Shown here: piece after piece, positions 1-7,947 of the stretch | Layout of the letters: the number at the start of each line of letters is the position of its first letter | How positions within the stretch are numbered: the first letter of the stretch is position 1 | Program-made: the position numbers and the translations under genes | Notes under the pieces: generated by a model | The model's input: only the letters and a program-made list of their open reading frames with translations | Told to the model about the DNA's origin: nothing | The model's database searches: none | IMG/VR virus record: IMGVR_UViG_3300046535_000020 | Span: 1 to 20,102 of that record | Strand: one strand, 5' to 3' | Source of the DNA: a virus | Length of the DNA: 20,102 nt

Positions 1-3000
1 CCGATCGCGAACGGGTGCAGTTTCTTGTACTCGCCGCTATCCTTGAGTGACGATGCGATGTCAGCCATCGATGCGCCCGAGTTGAGGAAGAATTGCAGTC
101 CAGCCGCATCTGCCGGACGCCCGAGCAGGCTTTGGTACATGCCCTGAATCGTAGCTTCCGGCGACATCGCAATCGACTGCGTAATCGTCCCGAGCGGCAC
201 ACCCGATGCAGCCTGCTGCTGCCAGTACGCGAGCCCTGCTGCATCGGGCGCGCGGCCCAGCGACTGGTGGTACTGGTCGCTGATGGCGGACGTTGCGGCT
301 ACTACCGGATTGGCTTTCGCTGCCATGATCGCGGTCTGGAACCCGGCCAGCGCCTGTTGAATGCTCAGGCCCGTCGTGTCGATGCCCTTCAACAGATCGA
401 CCTGCTTCTTCGCCGCGTCGAGCATGGCGTTGAGCGAGTCGAGTTGCTTCTGGTCGACCGACAGCGTGCTGTCTGCGAGGTCTCCGAGTTGTGACAGGTC
501 GTTTTTCGTGCTGTACAAATCGCGCAGGTAGTCCGCGTACGAGCCGAACTTGGTCGAGGCGTCTTGCGAGACTGTCGACAGCGCGTCCTTCAGCGAGTCA
601 GCGGTCGGCAGCGGACCACCGGCCTTGGCGATCGCCAGTGCTGCCTCGATCTGCGCTTGCGCCGCTGCGCGGTCGGTCAGGTCCGTGCTTGCCGCCTTCA
701 TGCCGGAGAGCGTCGACTTGATCGCATCCGACAGAGCCTTCTCCGCGTTGATGCGCGCAGTCAGGGCGTCGGTCGTTGGCTTCATCGTGTTTTGCAGCAC
801 AGTAAAGGCATTGTCGACGTCGCCCATGAGGCCAGAAGCCACGTCTTTTGCGGCCTGCATCGCGTCCTTCGCGGCCTGTACCGCGTCTTTCTCGGCCTGC
901 AGCGCCGACACCCGGTCGTACAGCGCCAGGTTGCTCGCATCAATGGTCGCGCGCTCCTTGTCGTGGAGCTGCGCTGACGTCAGCGTGAGCGCGTCAAGCT
1001 TGTCTTGCAGGCTCTTGCGCTCGTCGGCGATCTCCTGCTCGGACTTCGTCGTGTCCACGATGGCCGCATGCGTCGCTGCAAACGCGCTTTCCAGATTCAT
1101 CAGCGAGGCGTACGTCTGCTGGCCAGACGTCGTGGTCAGGTCCAGGCATGCCACGACGCTTGCGAACTGCTCGCGGGTCTGCACCCAGCCGAGGTTCATC
1201 GCACCCAACTGCTGCGACACGTACGCTGCCACCGGCGCCAGTTGTTGCCCCTTGGTCAGGAAGTTCTGCGCAAAGTCTGCCGTCTTCGACTGGAGATTGT
1301 CGATGCCGCCCATGAGGCTGATCAGGCCCTCGCGCGCGCCGACCGACTCGATGCCGACTGCGCCGAAGGTCTTACCGATCGACTGCAGAGATGCATCCAG
1401 CTTGGCGTAGTCGGTTGCGACCCGGGTCAGGGTTTGCAGGTAGCCTTCGCCGACCTTGGCAAACTGGCCGAGGCCATCAACAGCCCATTGCGCCATCTGG
1501 TCGCCGAGTTTCGAGAACACGGCTTCCAGGGCCTTCTGCTGGTCGTCGCCAGACAGGCCTTTCAGGGACACGTTGCCGATGTCGACCACGAAGCTGTTCA
1601 GCTTGGCAGTGAAATCGTCGCCGCACGCGCCCAGCAACGTGCTCGCCTGAGTGATCGAGTCCGCCAGGGACTTGATGACCGCGCCAAACTGTCGGTTGGC
1701 CTCGTCTCCGAGCGGAGTCGTCTGGACGCTGGTCTTGTCCTTGCCGAACCAGCCGCCGCTCGTCGTGATGTCGGCGTAGGTCTTGGCATTGACGCCGCCA
1801 GAGAGCACCGACGCAAGCGACGTTTTGTCGAGCGTGAAGCCAGAATCAGCGACGGACTGCTTGCCCCCCATGATCGAGGTGAAGATGTTTTGGAACACCG
1901 GGATCTTGCTGGCGATGTAGCCGACTACTGCGCCCACCGCAGTGCCAATCGGACCGAAGTAGGAGCCCACTTCAGCGCCCGTCATGCTCATGTCTGCCGC
2001 GCCGAGGTTTGTGGTGCCGTAGCCATGAGCAAGGTTGCCAACTTGAGGATTGCTGATGTTCGTGTTCTGCACGATCTGGGACGCGAAGCTGCCGATATTC
2101 GTCTGGATCGCCTGCAGCGACGTGAGCATGCCCGACAGGTAGTTAATCTGCGTGCTGCTGTTCGCTGCGGTGAGCTCGATGGATTTGCTGATCGAGTCGG
2201 ACTTGGCATTGCTGTCGCCGAGGATCGTGCCGGTGCCTTGGGAGGCTTGACGGGCGGCGGCCGATGGTGCGCTGCCGCCGCCTGAAACCGCCACGCCGAA
2301 GCCTGCAATCACGGCCGCCATTGCGGCAACACCGGCAAAGCCGCCCCAGCCAGACTGCGCGAAGAATTGCGCAGCACCCGCCGCCATCGCGGGTGCAATC
2401 GACGCAAGGTTCATCGCCAGTTCCGCCGCGTGCATCACTTCGGACGCGGTCTGCAGGGCCTTGTAGCCGCGCGAGCCCGTATCGAAGAAGCCGGCGGCGG
2501 CACCGGCCATGTTGGCGTAGCTGTTGAGCGACTCCTTCGTATTCCGATCATTGAGCTTGTTGATGTCGTCCAGGTACTGCGCGTGAGTCAAGTTCCCTTT
2601 TGCGTAGGCGATATCAGCGTTTTTCCTAGCCTCGTCGTTCCTCGCCTGCTGCGCACCATAGGTTTGCATCACCCTGACCAAGTCCATGAGCGAGCGGCTT
2701 GCGCTGTCGAACGATCCCTTAAGGGCATTCCCGAAGTTCTGAGCCTTGGTCGGGTCCAAGTACTTGTCGAGATCGGCGGCGGCTTTGACAGCCGCCTCCT
2801 TCCCTGCGTTTTCGGTCTGAGATTGGCCCAGGGCTTGAATCTTTTCGATGTCCGCCTTCGCCTGCGCCAGCCACGCGGTATAGATCGTGCGCGCATTGTC
2901 CAGTGTCTTGTCGCTCGGGTCGAGGCCGCTGAGCATCTGCTCGGTTGCGTCTACCTGGCCCTGCAGCTCGACTGCCTTCTGCTGCTGCTGAGCAGCACGC

Positions 3001-5369
3001 AGCGCATCAACTTGCTCCCTGGTATTTCCGATTTCGAGCCCGTGCTGATGCTCCTTTTCGATCTGAGCGTCCAAGGATTTTAGTTCCGCATCTCCGGCCT
3101 TGCTAAGCGCGGCCAAGTAATCGTCCATCGGCTTCTTGTCATCGATGTCGATCTGCGCCGCGCCATTGGCTTCGATCTGGTCGCGTTCGATCTTCAGCAG
3201 GTTCAGCTTGTCGAGATGCGCCCGTCGCTCGACATCCGTCAGCCCGGACACGTGCGCCATGCGGAGCTCGTAGTTCTGCTTTTCCTCGTTGGCCTCCAGC
3301 GCGTTGCGCGTCATCTGGATGTCGAACTGCTCCTTGGTGAAGTTGCCGAGCTTGTATTGGTTGTTGATGTCGTCGGCTACGCCTTTCAGCTTCACGAGTG
3401 CGAGCTGGTCCTGGTCGGTGATCTGCTGTTGAGTGAGTTGGCGGGCCTCTTGCCCAATGGAGCGCTGGATGGATTCGATCTGCTTGTCAAGTTCCAGCTT
3501 GCGCGCCTCGACTGCTGGCGTATTCGCCGCCCCATCGAGCATGTCGCGCTCCTGTTGCAGCAGGTTGATGCGATGGAGCTGGCCTTGATTGAGCGACTCG
3601 GTGATCTTGTTCTGCTTATCAGCGGCGGCAGCAGCTGCAGTTGCCGAGGCTTGCGCGGCATCCTGCTCGGCCTTGTGTCCCGCGATCAGATCAGCGATGT
3701 ACTGTTTCTGCTTGGCGATCTGCTTGTCCAACTCCTTGTCGCCGCCGAAGAGGTTGGGTGCGCCCTGCATCTGATCGAGCGCCGCCTGAGCGGCTTGCAA
3801 CTGGGCCTGAAAAGGCGTGGCCGTGCCAGACATGTGCTCCTTGATGATGCCCCACGCCGTTGACATCGCATTGGCGAAGTCATGCCATGCTCCAGCCAGG
3901 CCGCCCACCTCCTTGGCCTGAACCGCCAAGTGCCCCGCCAGGACCTCTGCCAGCGTGATCTGGGCCTGCTGATGCTGGCCGGAGTCATCGAGCGCGCGGA
4001 TGTACTCGACGTTTTCGGCGGTCAGCAGGTGCATGGACTTCATTAGCTCTTCCGCGCCCTGCTTCGGGTCACTGAACAACTGGATCAGTTTCGGCGTGAT
4101 TTCCTCGACGCTTTGACCAGTCTGCTGCGCATAGTTTCCGGCGAGCAGAGCAATCTTCTCCAACGCCTGGCCGCCGATCTGGCCAGACGCAACGAAGCTC
4201 GTCACCATTTCCCGCGCAGCGCCACTCGTCATCTTGCCTGCGGCGCCAATCCGAGCAGCGAGCTCGTTGATGGAATCGACGGTCTGGCCGGCATAGTTGC
4301 TCGTCAGGCCGATGGCGGTGTTCATCGCCAAGAAGTCCTGTCGGCCCTGGTAAGCAGCGGCGGCGGCGAGCGCGAGCGGCCCGACGACCATGGTCGCGCC
4401 AAAAGCGATCGCACCAAATGTGCCGGCGAGTTCTTCCATCATCGCGCCGAGACCGCCTGCGCGGCTCGTCAGCACCATCAGTGAGCCAGGAATGCGCGAG
4501 AAGTTGCCTGCAACGACTTCGTGACCAAGCACCATCAGCTCGCGGGTCGCGCCAGCCGTGGCGAAGCCGCTTTTCTTCGCGCCGTCCTCGATCTTGCCAA
4601 ACCCTTCGACGCCGGCCTTCGCCATCAAACCCTGCGTCTTGGTGATCTCCTCCTCGAGACCTTGAAACGCCTTCATGGCTGCCGGATCTACGGAGTCGCC
4701 CATTTCCCTGCGCAACAGGGCCATATCCGATTGCAGCGAGCGCAGCTTCGTCCCGAGCGGGTCGTACTTGTTCAGGATGGCTTGCGTTTGCGCCGACAGT
4801 TCGCCCGTTCCCGCTGCGGCGGCACGCATGGCAGCAGTCGTGGCCGACATATTCAAGTTCTGCGCTCGGACGGTTTCCGCCACGCTGCCGGTCACGGAGC
4901 CAAGGCGTGCCTGGGCCGTTGCGAACCCGTTTGACGCCATCGCAGCATCGTTCATGGCAGCGGCTTCCGCCACAGAGGCGGCAACCATGTCGCGAATGCG
5001 TGCCGTAGCCGAGGCTTCCGATGCTGCAACCTGGTCATTGAAGCCAGCTTGCGCCGCCTTCATCGAGTTCAAGCGCTCGACCAGCGCTGCAGCTTGGTCG
5101 CCGACGCCGAGCAGTCCAGCCTTATAGATCTTGAGCTCGTCCGCGCCCATGCCGAAGGTCTTGATCTCCTCTTGAAGCGAGGCGATCATGCGGCGGCCGG
5201 CGTCATTGCGCGCCGAGGTTGCCTCGGTGATGCCCTGCAGGCCGTTGACGATGTCCTTCGTGGCTTTTCCGGTGATTGCTTGCGCCTCGCGCATATCAAT
5301 CGCGAGCTGGTCGACGTCGCCGGAAACGGAAACGACCAAACGGCCTACGGTTACGGCGCCACCACTCAT
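1..5369 (-). CDS. Tape measure protein, TMP_2-like (3' end outside window)
   Basis: The tape measure protein fills the tail tube, sets tail length and takes part in DNA delivery. One frame stays open from an ATG at 5369, preceded by a GGAG ribosome site, to base 1: 1789 whole codons, no stop, so the C-terminus lies outside. Residues about 160-450 look like the prophage tail-length tape measure family, with TRELMVLGHEVVAGNFSRIP followed by a hydrophobic stretch (about 314-337). Residues about 530-900 are charged, Gln/Ala/Lys-rich and probably coiled coil. Further hydrophobic segments lie near 985-1032 and 1134-1157, a common arrangement in tape measures thought to contact the host membrane. 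Near the edge (about 1695-1785) are two DUF4214-like repeats. The length and its place after the tail chaperone fit a siphovirus. The family is read from memory of motifs, but the role is secure. Confidence 0.93.
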   Translation of the reverse strand, partial: MSGGAVTVGRLVVSVSGDVDQLAIDMREAQAITGKATKDIVNGLQGITEATSARNDAGRRMIASLQEEIKTFGMGADELKIYKAGLLGVGDQAAALVERLNSMKAAQAGFNDQVAASEASATARIRDMVAASVAEAAAMNDAAMASNGFATAQARLGSVTGSVAETVRAQNLNMSATTAAMRAAAAGTGELSAQTQAILNKYDPLGTKLRSLQSDMALLRREMGDSVDPAAMKAFQGLEEEITKTQGLMAKAGVEGFGKIEDGAKKSGFATAGATRELMVLGHEVVAGNFSRIPGSLMVLTSRAGGLGAMMEELAGTFGAIAFGATMVVGPLALAAAAAYQGRQDFLAMNTAIGLTSNYAGQTVDSINELAARIGAAGKMTSGAAREMVTSFVASGQIGGQALEKIALLAGNYAQQTGQSVEEITPKLIQLFSDPKQGAEELMKSMHLLTAENVEYIRALDDSGQHQQAQITLAEVLAGHLAVQAKEVGGLAGAWHDFANAMSTAWGIIKEHMSGTATPFQAQLQAAQAALDQMQGAPNLFGGDKELDKQIAKQKQYIADLIAGHKAEQDAAQASATAAAAAADKQNKITESLNQGQLHRINLLQQERDMLDGAANTPAVEARKLELDKQIESIQRSIGQEARQLTQQQITDQDQLALVKLKGVADDINNQYKLGNFTKEQFDIQMTRNALEANEEKQNYELRMAHVSGLTDVERRAHLDKLNLLKIERDQIEANGAAQIDIDDKKPMDDYLAALSKAGDAELKSLDAQIEKEHQHGLEIGNTREQVDALRAAQQQQKAVELQGQVDATEQMLSGLDPSDKTLDNARTIYTAWLAQAKADIEKIQALGQSQTENAGKEAAVKAAADLDKYLDPTKAQNFGNALKGSFDSASRSLMDLVRVMQTYGAQQARNDEARKNADIAYAKGNLTHAQYLDDINKLNDRNTKESLNSYANMAGAAAGFFDTGSRGYKALQTASEVMHAAELAMNLASIAPAMAAGAAQFFAQSGWGGFAGVAAMAAVIAGFGVAVSGGGSAPSAAARQASQGTGTILGDSNAKSDSISKSIELTAANSSTQINYLSGMLTSLQAIQTNIGSFASQIVQNTNISNPQVGNLAHGYGTTNLGAADMSMTGAEVGSYFGPIGTAVGAVVGYIASKIPVFQNIFTSIMGGKQSVADSGFTLDKTSLASVLSGGVNAKTYADITTSGGWFGKDKTSVQTTPLGDEANRQFGAVIKSLADSITQASTLLGACGDDFTAKLNSFVVDIGNVSLKGLSGDDQQKALEAVFSKLGDQMAQWAVDGLGQFAKVGEGYLQTLTRVATDYAKLDASLQSIGKTFGAVGIESVGAREGLISLMGGIDNLQSKTADFAQNFLTKGQQLAPVAAYVSQQLGAMNLGWVQTREQFASVVACLDLTTTSGQQTYASLMNLESAFAATHAAIVDTTKSEQEIADERKSLQDKLDALTLTSAQLHDKERATIDASNLALYDRVSALQAEKDAVQAAKDAMQAAKDVASGLMGDVDNAFTVLQNTMKPTTDALTARINAEKALSDAIKSTLSGMKAASTDLTDRAAAQAQIEAALAIAKAGGPLPTADSLKDALSTVSQDASTKFGSYADYLRDLYSTKNDLSQLGDLADSTLSVDQKQLDSLNAMLDAAKKQVDLLKGIDTTGLSIQQALAGFQTAIMAAKANPVVAATSAISDQYHQSLGRAPDAAGLAYWQQQAASGVPLGTITQSIAMSPEATIQGMYQSLLGRPADAAGLQFFLNSGASMADIASSLKDSGEYKKLHPFAI

Positions 5370-5385
5370 GCGGACTCCAGAAATG

Positions 5386-5409
5386 AAAAAAGCCCGCCGA
5401 AGCGAGCTT
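5386..5409 (-). terminator. Intrinsic terminator just upstream of the tape measure gene
   Basis: On the minus strand an 8-bp stem (AAGCTCGC with GCGGGCTT, one G-U pair) closes a TTCG tetraloop and is followed by six Ts. It is the second of two tandem terminators after the cargo gene. The T run ends only about 16 bases before the tape measure ATG, leaving no room for a separate promoter. Confidence 0.8.
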
Positions 5410-5416
5410 TGAAATG

Positions 5417-5438
5417 AAAAACCCGCTGTTTAGCGGGC
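5417..5438 (-). terminator. Intrinsic terminator after the cargo gene
   Basis: On the minus strand, CCCGCT pairs with AGCGGG around an AAAC loop and five Ts follow. It begins 9 bases past the stop codon of the small membrane-anchored gene and is the first of a tandem pair, which is typical behind an autonomous cargo gene. Confidence 0.78.
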
Positions 5439-5446
5439 TGGGTGCA

Positions 5447-5842
5447 TCAACTCTTGTTCGTTGGCGGAGGGGCTGGTTCAGTGCAGGCGGCTGTGTACCG
5501 TTGCGCCGTTTCCAACCTGCCATCCTTGGCTATATCTACATAATCACCAACCGTGAGGAATGGCCTGTAGCCGACATATCCGCCGAAGCTGTTCTTGGCA
5601 TTTACCTCGCCGCATACAGTCAATCCGTCCTGAGCGACACTGACGTTTCTAAAGTCTGCCGACTCCGGATCTTTCAGTCGCCCCTTTACGACATCTTCTG
5701 CCTTGCTGATCATCTGGGAATTGTGATGCCAAGGCCGCGCGTCCGACTCAGATCCTGGGTTGACCGACCAGAGCGTGATGGCCCCCGCAAACACCACGGG
5801 AATCGCCCCGAGTAGCGCCATCTCTCGCCGTGCTATGCTCAT
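5447..5842 (-). CDS. Small membrane-anchored or exported protein, probable phage cargo (moron) gene
   Basis: This 131-aa protein starts at an ATG preceded by a GGGGGC ribosome site. Residues 9-27 form one hydrophobic segment after a basic N-terminus, predicting an inner-membrane anchor or uncleaved signal with the rest outside. The body contains RLKDPESADFRNV (55-67) and VCGEVNAKNSFGGYVGYRPF (76-95), a motif pair I recall from hypothetical proteins of proteobacterial chromosomes and prophages. Cys77 and Cys120 could form a disulfide. It interrupts the usual chaperone-to-tape-measure order, and two terminators follow it. A possible -10 element (GATAAT, 5856-5861) lies just upstream, but no good -35 is visible. 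By eye its GC content is lower than that of its neighbours. It is probably not a virion assembly factor; a role in altering the lysogen, such as superinfection exclusion, is inference only. Confidence 0.75.
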   Translation of the reverse strand: MSIARREMALLGAIPVVFAGAITLWSVNPGSESDARPWHHNSQMISKAEDVVKGRLKDPESADFRNVSVAQDGLTVCGEVNAKNSFGGYVGYRPFLTVGDYVDIAKDGRLETAQRYTAACTEPAPPPTNKS

Positions 5843-5888
5843 ATTGCCCCCGTGAATTATCCTAAGTGCAATACTACACCAGCCTGGA

Positions 5889-6664
5889 TCACGCCTTGGT
5901 CAATACATCAAGGGCTGACGACTCCATGACCTTGAGCCCTTGAAAGACCTCGGCGCGTCGCTTCTTTGGAACCTGCAGACCTTCGTAGACAACTGGCAGG
6001 GCCGCGTAGTCGAATCCGGCTCGGCGCGATTCCATGCCACCCGTCCATCTCCACTGGGTCGTCATGGCCAGGAACACTTCGAGAATCAGCCAGTTTTCTG
6101 GCCATACCTCGAAATATTCCGGCTCGTCGTTCGTGCCAAGCCAAGCGTCGATGGCATCGGAGGCGATACCGAAGCCTTCGAGGTCCGCGCGTGCCTCGCT
6201 ACCGTCATCCTTGCCACCGCGCGCCCAGTACGCGGCGGCATCCTTCAGTTTTTTGCTTTTGCGCCCGCGTTGATCTCGGAGACGGCCACGTTGATGGCGC
6301 GGAGCACGCTGGTGCCTCGGGTGCCACGCGCGGCGGCGCGCAGGGTCTCGCGGTTGAAGTCCAGCGGCTGATCATCTTCGCCAACGACACCCTTCCAGCC
6401 GGTCATGACCTGCATGATGCGGTCGATCATGCCGTCCTTCCAGGCGCTGGCCAGCACGGTCACGTCCTGTTCACCGGAGACCTGATCGGCTTGCGCCTGA
6501 GCGGCTTTCTGCGCCTCGAGTTCGAACGCATCGCGCTCGTCATCGGTCTGCAATTTGAACAGACCGGTGAACTCGTATTTCTGGGTCTTGCCGCCATCGA
6601 CGGCGACTTCGACCTTGACCGGCCAGGAGATGATTTTCTTTTCTTCGGATTGAATCTTGAACAT
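5889..6664 (-). CDS. Tail assembly chaperone, long frameshifted form (gpGT-like fusion)
   Basis: This is the predicted -1 frameshift product of the tail chaperone gene. Reading begins at ATG 6664, covers all 139 codons of the short form, slips back one base at A AAA AAC (6254-6248), and continues from CTG at 6248 to a TGA at 5889, giving about 258 aa. The extra 119 residues begin LKDAAAYWARGG, contain FEVWPENWLILEVFLAMTTQ and GFDYAALPVVYEGL, and resemble DUF1799, the second half of lambda-like chaperones. No Shine-Dalgarno-led start exists for this half; an internal ATG at 6077 would cut the domain in two. In lambda the long form binds both tape measure and tail tube protein and is absent from the virion. 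Its position between tail tube and tape measure genes is exactly as expected. Confidence 0.88.
6213..6254 (-). promoter_or_regulatory. Programmed -1 ribosomal frameshift signal
   Basis: On the minus strand the zero-frame codons GCA AAA AAC TGA contain the heptamer A AAA AAC (6254-6248), a canonical X XXY YYZ slip site directly before the stop. After an 8-nt spacer (6247-6240) comes a 9-bp stem: GCCGCCGCG (6239-6231) pairs with CGCGGTGGC (6221-6213), one G-U, around a 9-nt loop. Slip site, spacing and stem all match known -1 frameshift signals, and the shifted frame reads 119 sensible residues. Confidence 0.93.
6245..6664 (-). CDS. Tail assembly chaperone, short form (gpG-like)
   Basis: This 139-aa cytosolic chaperone coats the tape measure during tail assembly; it is made in excess over the frameshifted form. 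It opens with MFKIQSEEKKIISWPVKVEV, a beta-rich start typical of this family, then an Ala/Glu/Gln-rich helix (about 45-65). The C-terminal region is helical and ends in a Lys/Ala tail encoded by A-rich codons that double as the slippery site. A strong AAGGA ribosome site sits 6 bases before the ATG, and a stem-loop lies immediately before that site. The acidic and amphipathic composition, the size and the position after the tail tube gene support the call even though primary sequence in this family is weakly conserved. Confidence 0.88.
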   Translation of the reverse strand: MFKIQSEEKKIISWPVKVEVAVDGGKTQKYEFTGLFKLQTDDERDAFELEAQKAAQAQADQVSGEQDVTVLASAWKDGMIDRIMQVMTGWKGVVGEDDQPLDFNRETLRAAARGTRGTSVLRAINVAVSEINAGAKAKN

Positions 6665-6670
6665 GGGATT

Positions 6671-6721
6671 TCCTTTTCGCGAGGGATTATTTGCCCGTGC
6701 CCGCCGCCGCGCCCCGCGAAA
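6671..6721 (-). promoter_or_regulatory. Stem-loop adjoining the ribosome site of the tail chaperone gene
   Basis: In the 102-base gap after the tail tube gene, TTTCGCGGGG-type bases (6721-6712) can pair with CCC-T-CGCGAAA (6685-6675), about 10 bp with one bulged base. The 3' arm touches the AAGGA ribosome site (6675-6671). It could lower or couple translation of the chaperone relative to the abundant tail tube protein. The pairing is seen; the function is inferred. Confidence 0.4.
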
Positions 6722-6766
6722 GGCGACAGCGGCGAGTCGGTGCTCGGTTGCGGCTTGCGCCGGGTC

Positions 6767-7945
6767 TTACATGAAGCAGAGGGTCAGTTCGTCGTTGCCG
6801 CTGGCCGGCACGAAGGTTTGTTTCATGGTCAGCATGGTGATGCCGTCCTTGTCCGCATAAGCCGGGGATGCCAACTGCTGCTGCGGCGCGTCGATCTTGA
6901 CTTTGTTGCCAGCCACAGTGCCGTGCGTGACCGAGAAAACGCCGAGCGTGACGTTCTTGATGAGGGTCCACCAGTCTTTCGCGACCGTTGCGCCACCAGT
7001 GGAGACGGGGGTTGCCTCGATGGTGATCGAGCCGGACGGCTGGCGGTCGGTCAGCACAACGTTGTCAGCGCCGCCGGGCAGCGAGCGGAACGTGGTGGCA
7101 TTGGCCAGGTCGAAGCTGAAGTCCGCGCAGACCGCGCCGAGGAAGCCGGACACGTTCAGGTTCGTGGTGTTGATGCCGTTGATCGCCAGCGGCTGCTGGA
7201 ACTGCGTTAGCGTGACCGCCGGAATCGTCGCATCGGACGGCGTGGTAAACAGGCCGGTGAAGGTGAACGTGAGCATAGGGATGCCCTGCGCCGATGCCTT
7301 CAGCGCCACCGAACCACGGGCGCCGGTCATCTTGTGCAGGATGCTGTCGACGTAGCAGTAGAACGTCACCGATTCGAGGTTGCTCGACACCGGCTTGTAG
7401 ACGACCTGCGCCGGGATCGAAATGACGCTGGTGGCGTCGAGCGGAGTGCCGAGCGCGCTGGTGAAGGTCGCGACCTTGGTTGCGCCAACGTAGCTGGCGA
7501 TCACGGCGCTCTGGCCGCTGCCAGTGCCGCCGGTCACGTACACGGTCATACCAGAATAGGTGCCATCCGACGAGGAGGCGCTTGCGGGCAGCGTGCCCGA
7601 GGTGGCCGAGCCCGCCGTCAGCGTGCCGGTAACGGGGGCCGCGAGCGTGGTGGCCGACAGAGCGCAACCGCGGAGCAGTTCGTCGTACGCCGGCGCGGTG
7701 CCCGCGGTGCCCGAGCCAGCCAGCTCGATGTCGAACGAGACCTTGGCGTAGATTGCGGCCAGGACGCTGGGGTTGTTGCCCATGTACGCCTTGATATTCT
7801 GGCGCTGGACGACCGTCATCTCCATGGGGCTGACGGTCAGGTTACTCATCAGCAGGGCATCGCTGCCGGCGGTCGGGGTTGGATCGACGCCGTAAGTGGT
7901 TTCGATCTTCGACAGGATGGCACGCTTGCGGGTCAAAAAGCTCAT
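6767..7945 (-). CDS. Major tail (tail tube) protein with an inserted beta domain
   Basis: This 392-aa protein is predicted to polymerise into the non-contractile tail tube. The start MSFLTRKRAILSKIETTYGV (1-20) and the stretches VYKPVSSNLESVTFYCYVD (182-200) and HKMTGARGSVALKA (about 204-217) match what I recall of the phage tail tube family that includes Phage_tube_2. A GGAG ribosome site lies 6 bases before the ATG, two bases after the preceding stop. Residues about 104-177 look like an insertion: a Gly/Ser/Thr-rich beta domain containing DGTYSGMTVYVTGGTGSGQS, a pattern seen in many phage surface proteins. The uninterrupted family would join LLRGCALSAT directly to VVYKPVSS. The inserted domain probably decorates the outside of the tail. 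The gene is followed by the chaperone genes, as in lambda-like tails. Confidence 0.9.
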   Translation of the reverse strand: MSFLTRKRAILSKIETTYGVDPTPTAGSDALLMSNLTVSPMEMTVVQRQNIKAYMGNNPSVLAAIYAKVSFDIELAGSGTAGTAPAYDELLRGCALSATTLAAPVTGTLTAGSATSGTLPASASSSDGTYSGMTVYVTGGTGSGQSAVIASYVGATKVATFTSALGTPLDATSVISIPAQVVYKPVSSNLESVTFYCYVDSILHKMTGARGSVALKASAQGIPMLTFTFTGLFTTPSDATIPAVTLTQFQQPLAINGINTTNLNVSGFLGAVCADFSFDLANATTFRSLPGGADNVVLTDRQPSGSITIEATPVSTGGATVAKDWWTLIKNVTLGVFSVTHGTVAGNKVKIDAPQQQLASPAYADKDGITMLTMKQTFVPASGNDELTLCFM

Positions 7946-7947
7946 GG

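Noticed and set aside
1005-2285. 426-codon open frame on the plus strand
   Set aside because: It lies antisense to the tape measure gene in GC-rich DNA, has an arginine/valine/leucine-rich composition with no family pattern, and the minus-strand frame is coherent throughout.
5889-6077. Independent 62-codon gene starting at an internal ATG
   Set aside because: The frame continues upstream to the slip site at 6248 with conserved-looking residues, and no ribosome site precedes this ATG. It is the end of the frameshifted chaperone.
5966-7210. 414-codon open frame on the plus strand
   Set aside because: It runs antisense across the frameshifted chaperone and tail tube genes; both sense frames are well supported, and this product has the Arg/Gly-rich look of an antisense shadow.
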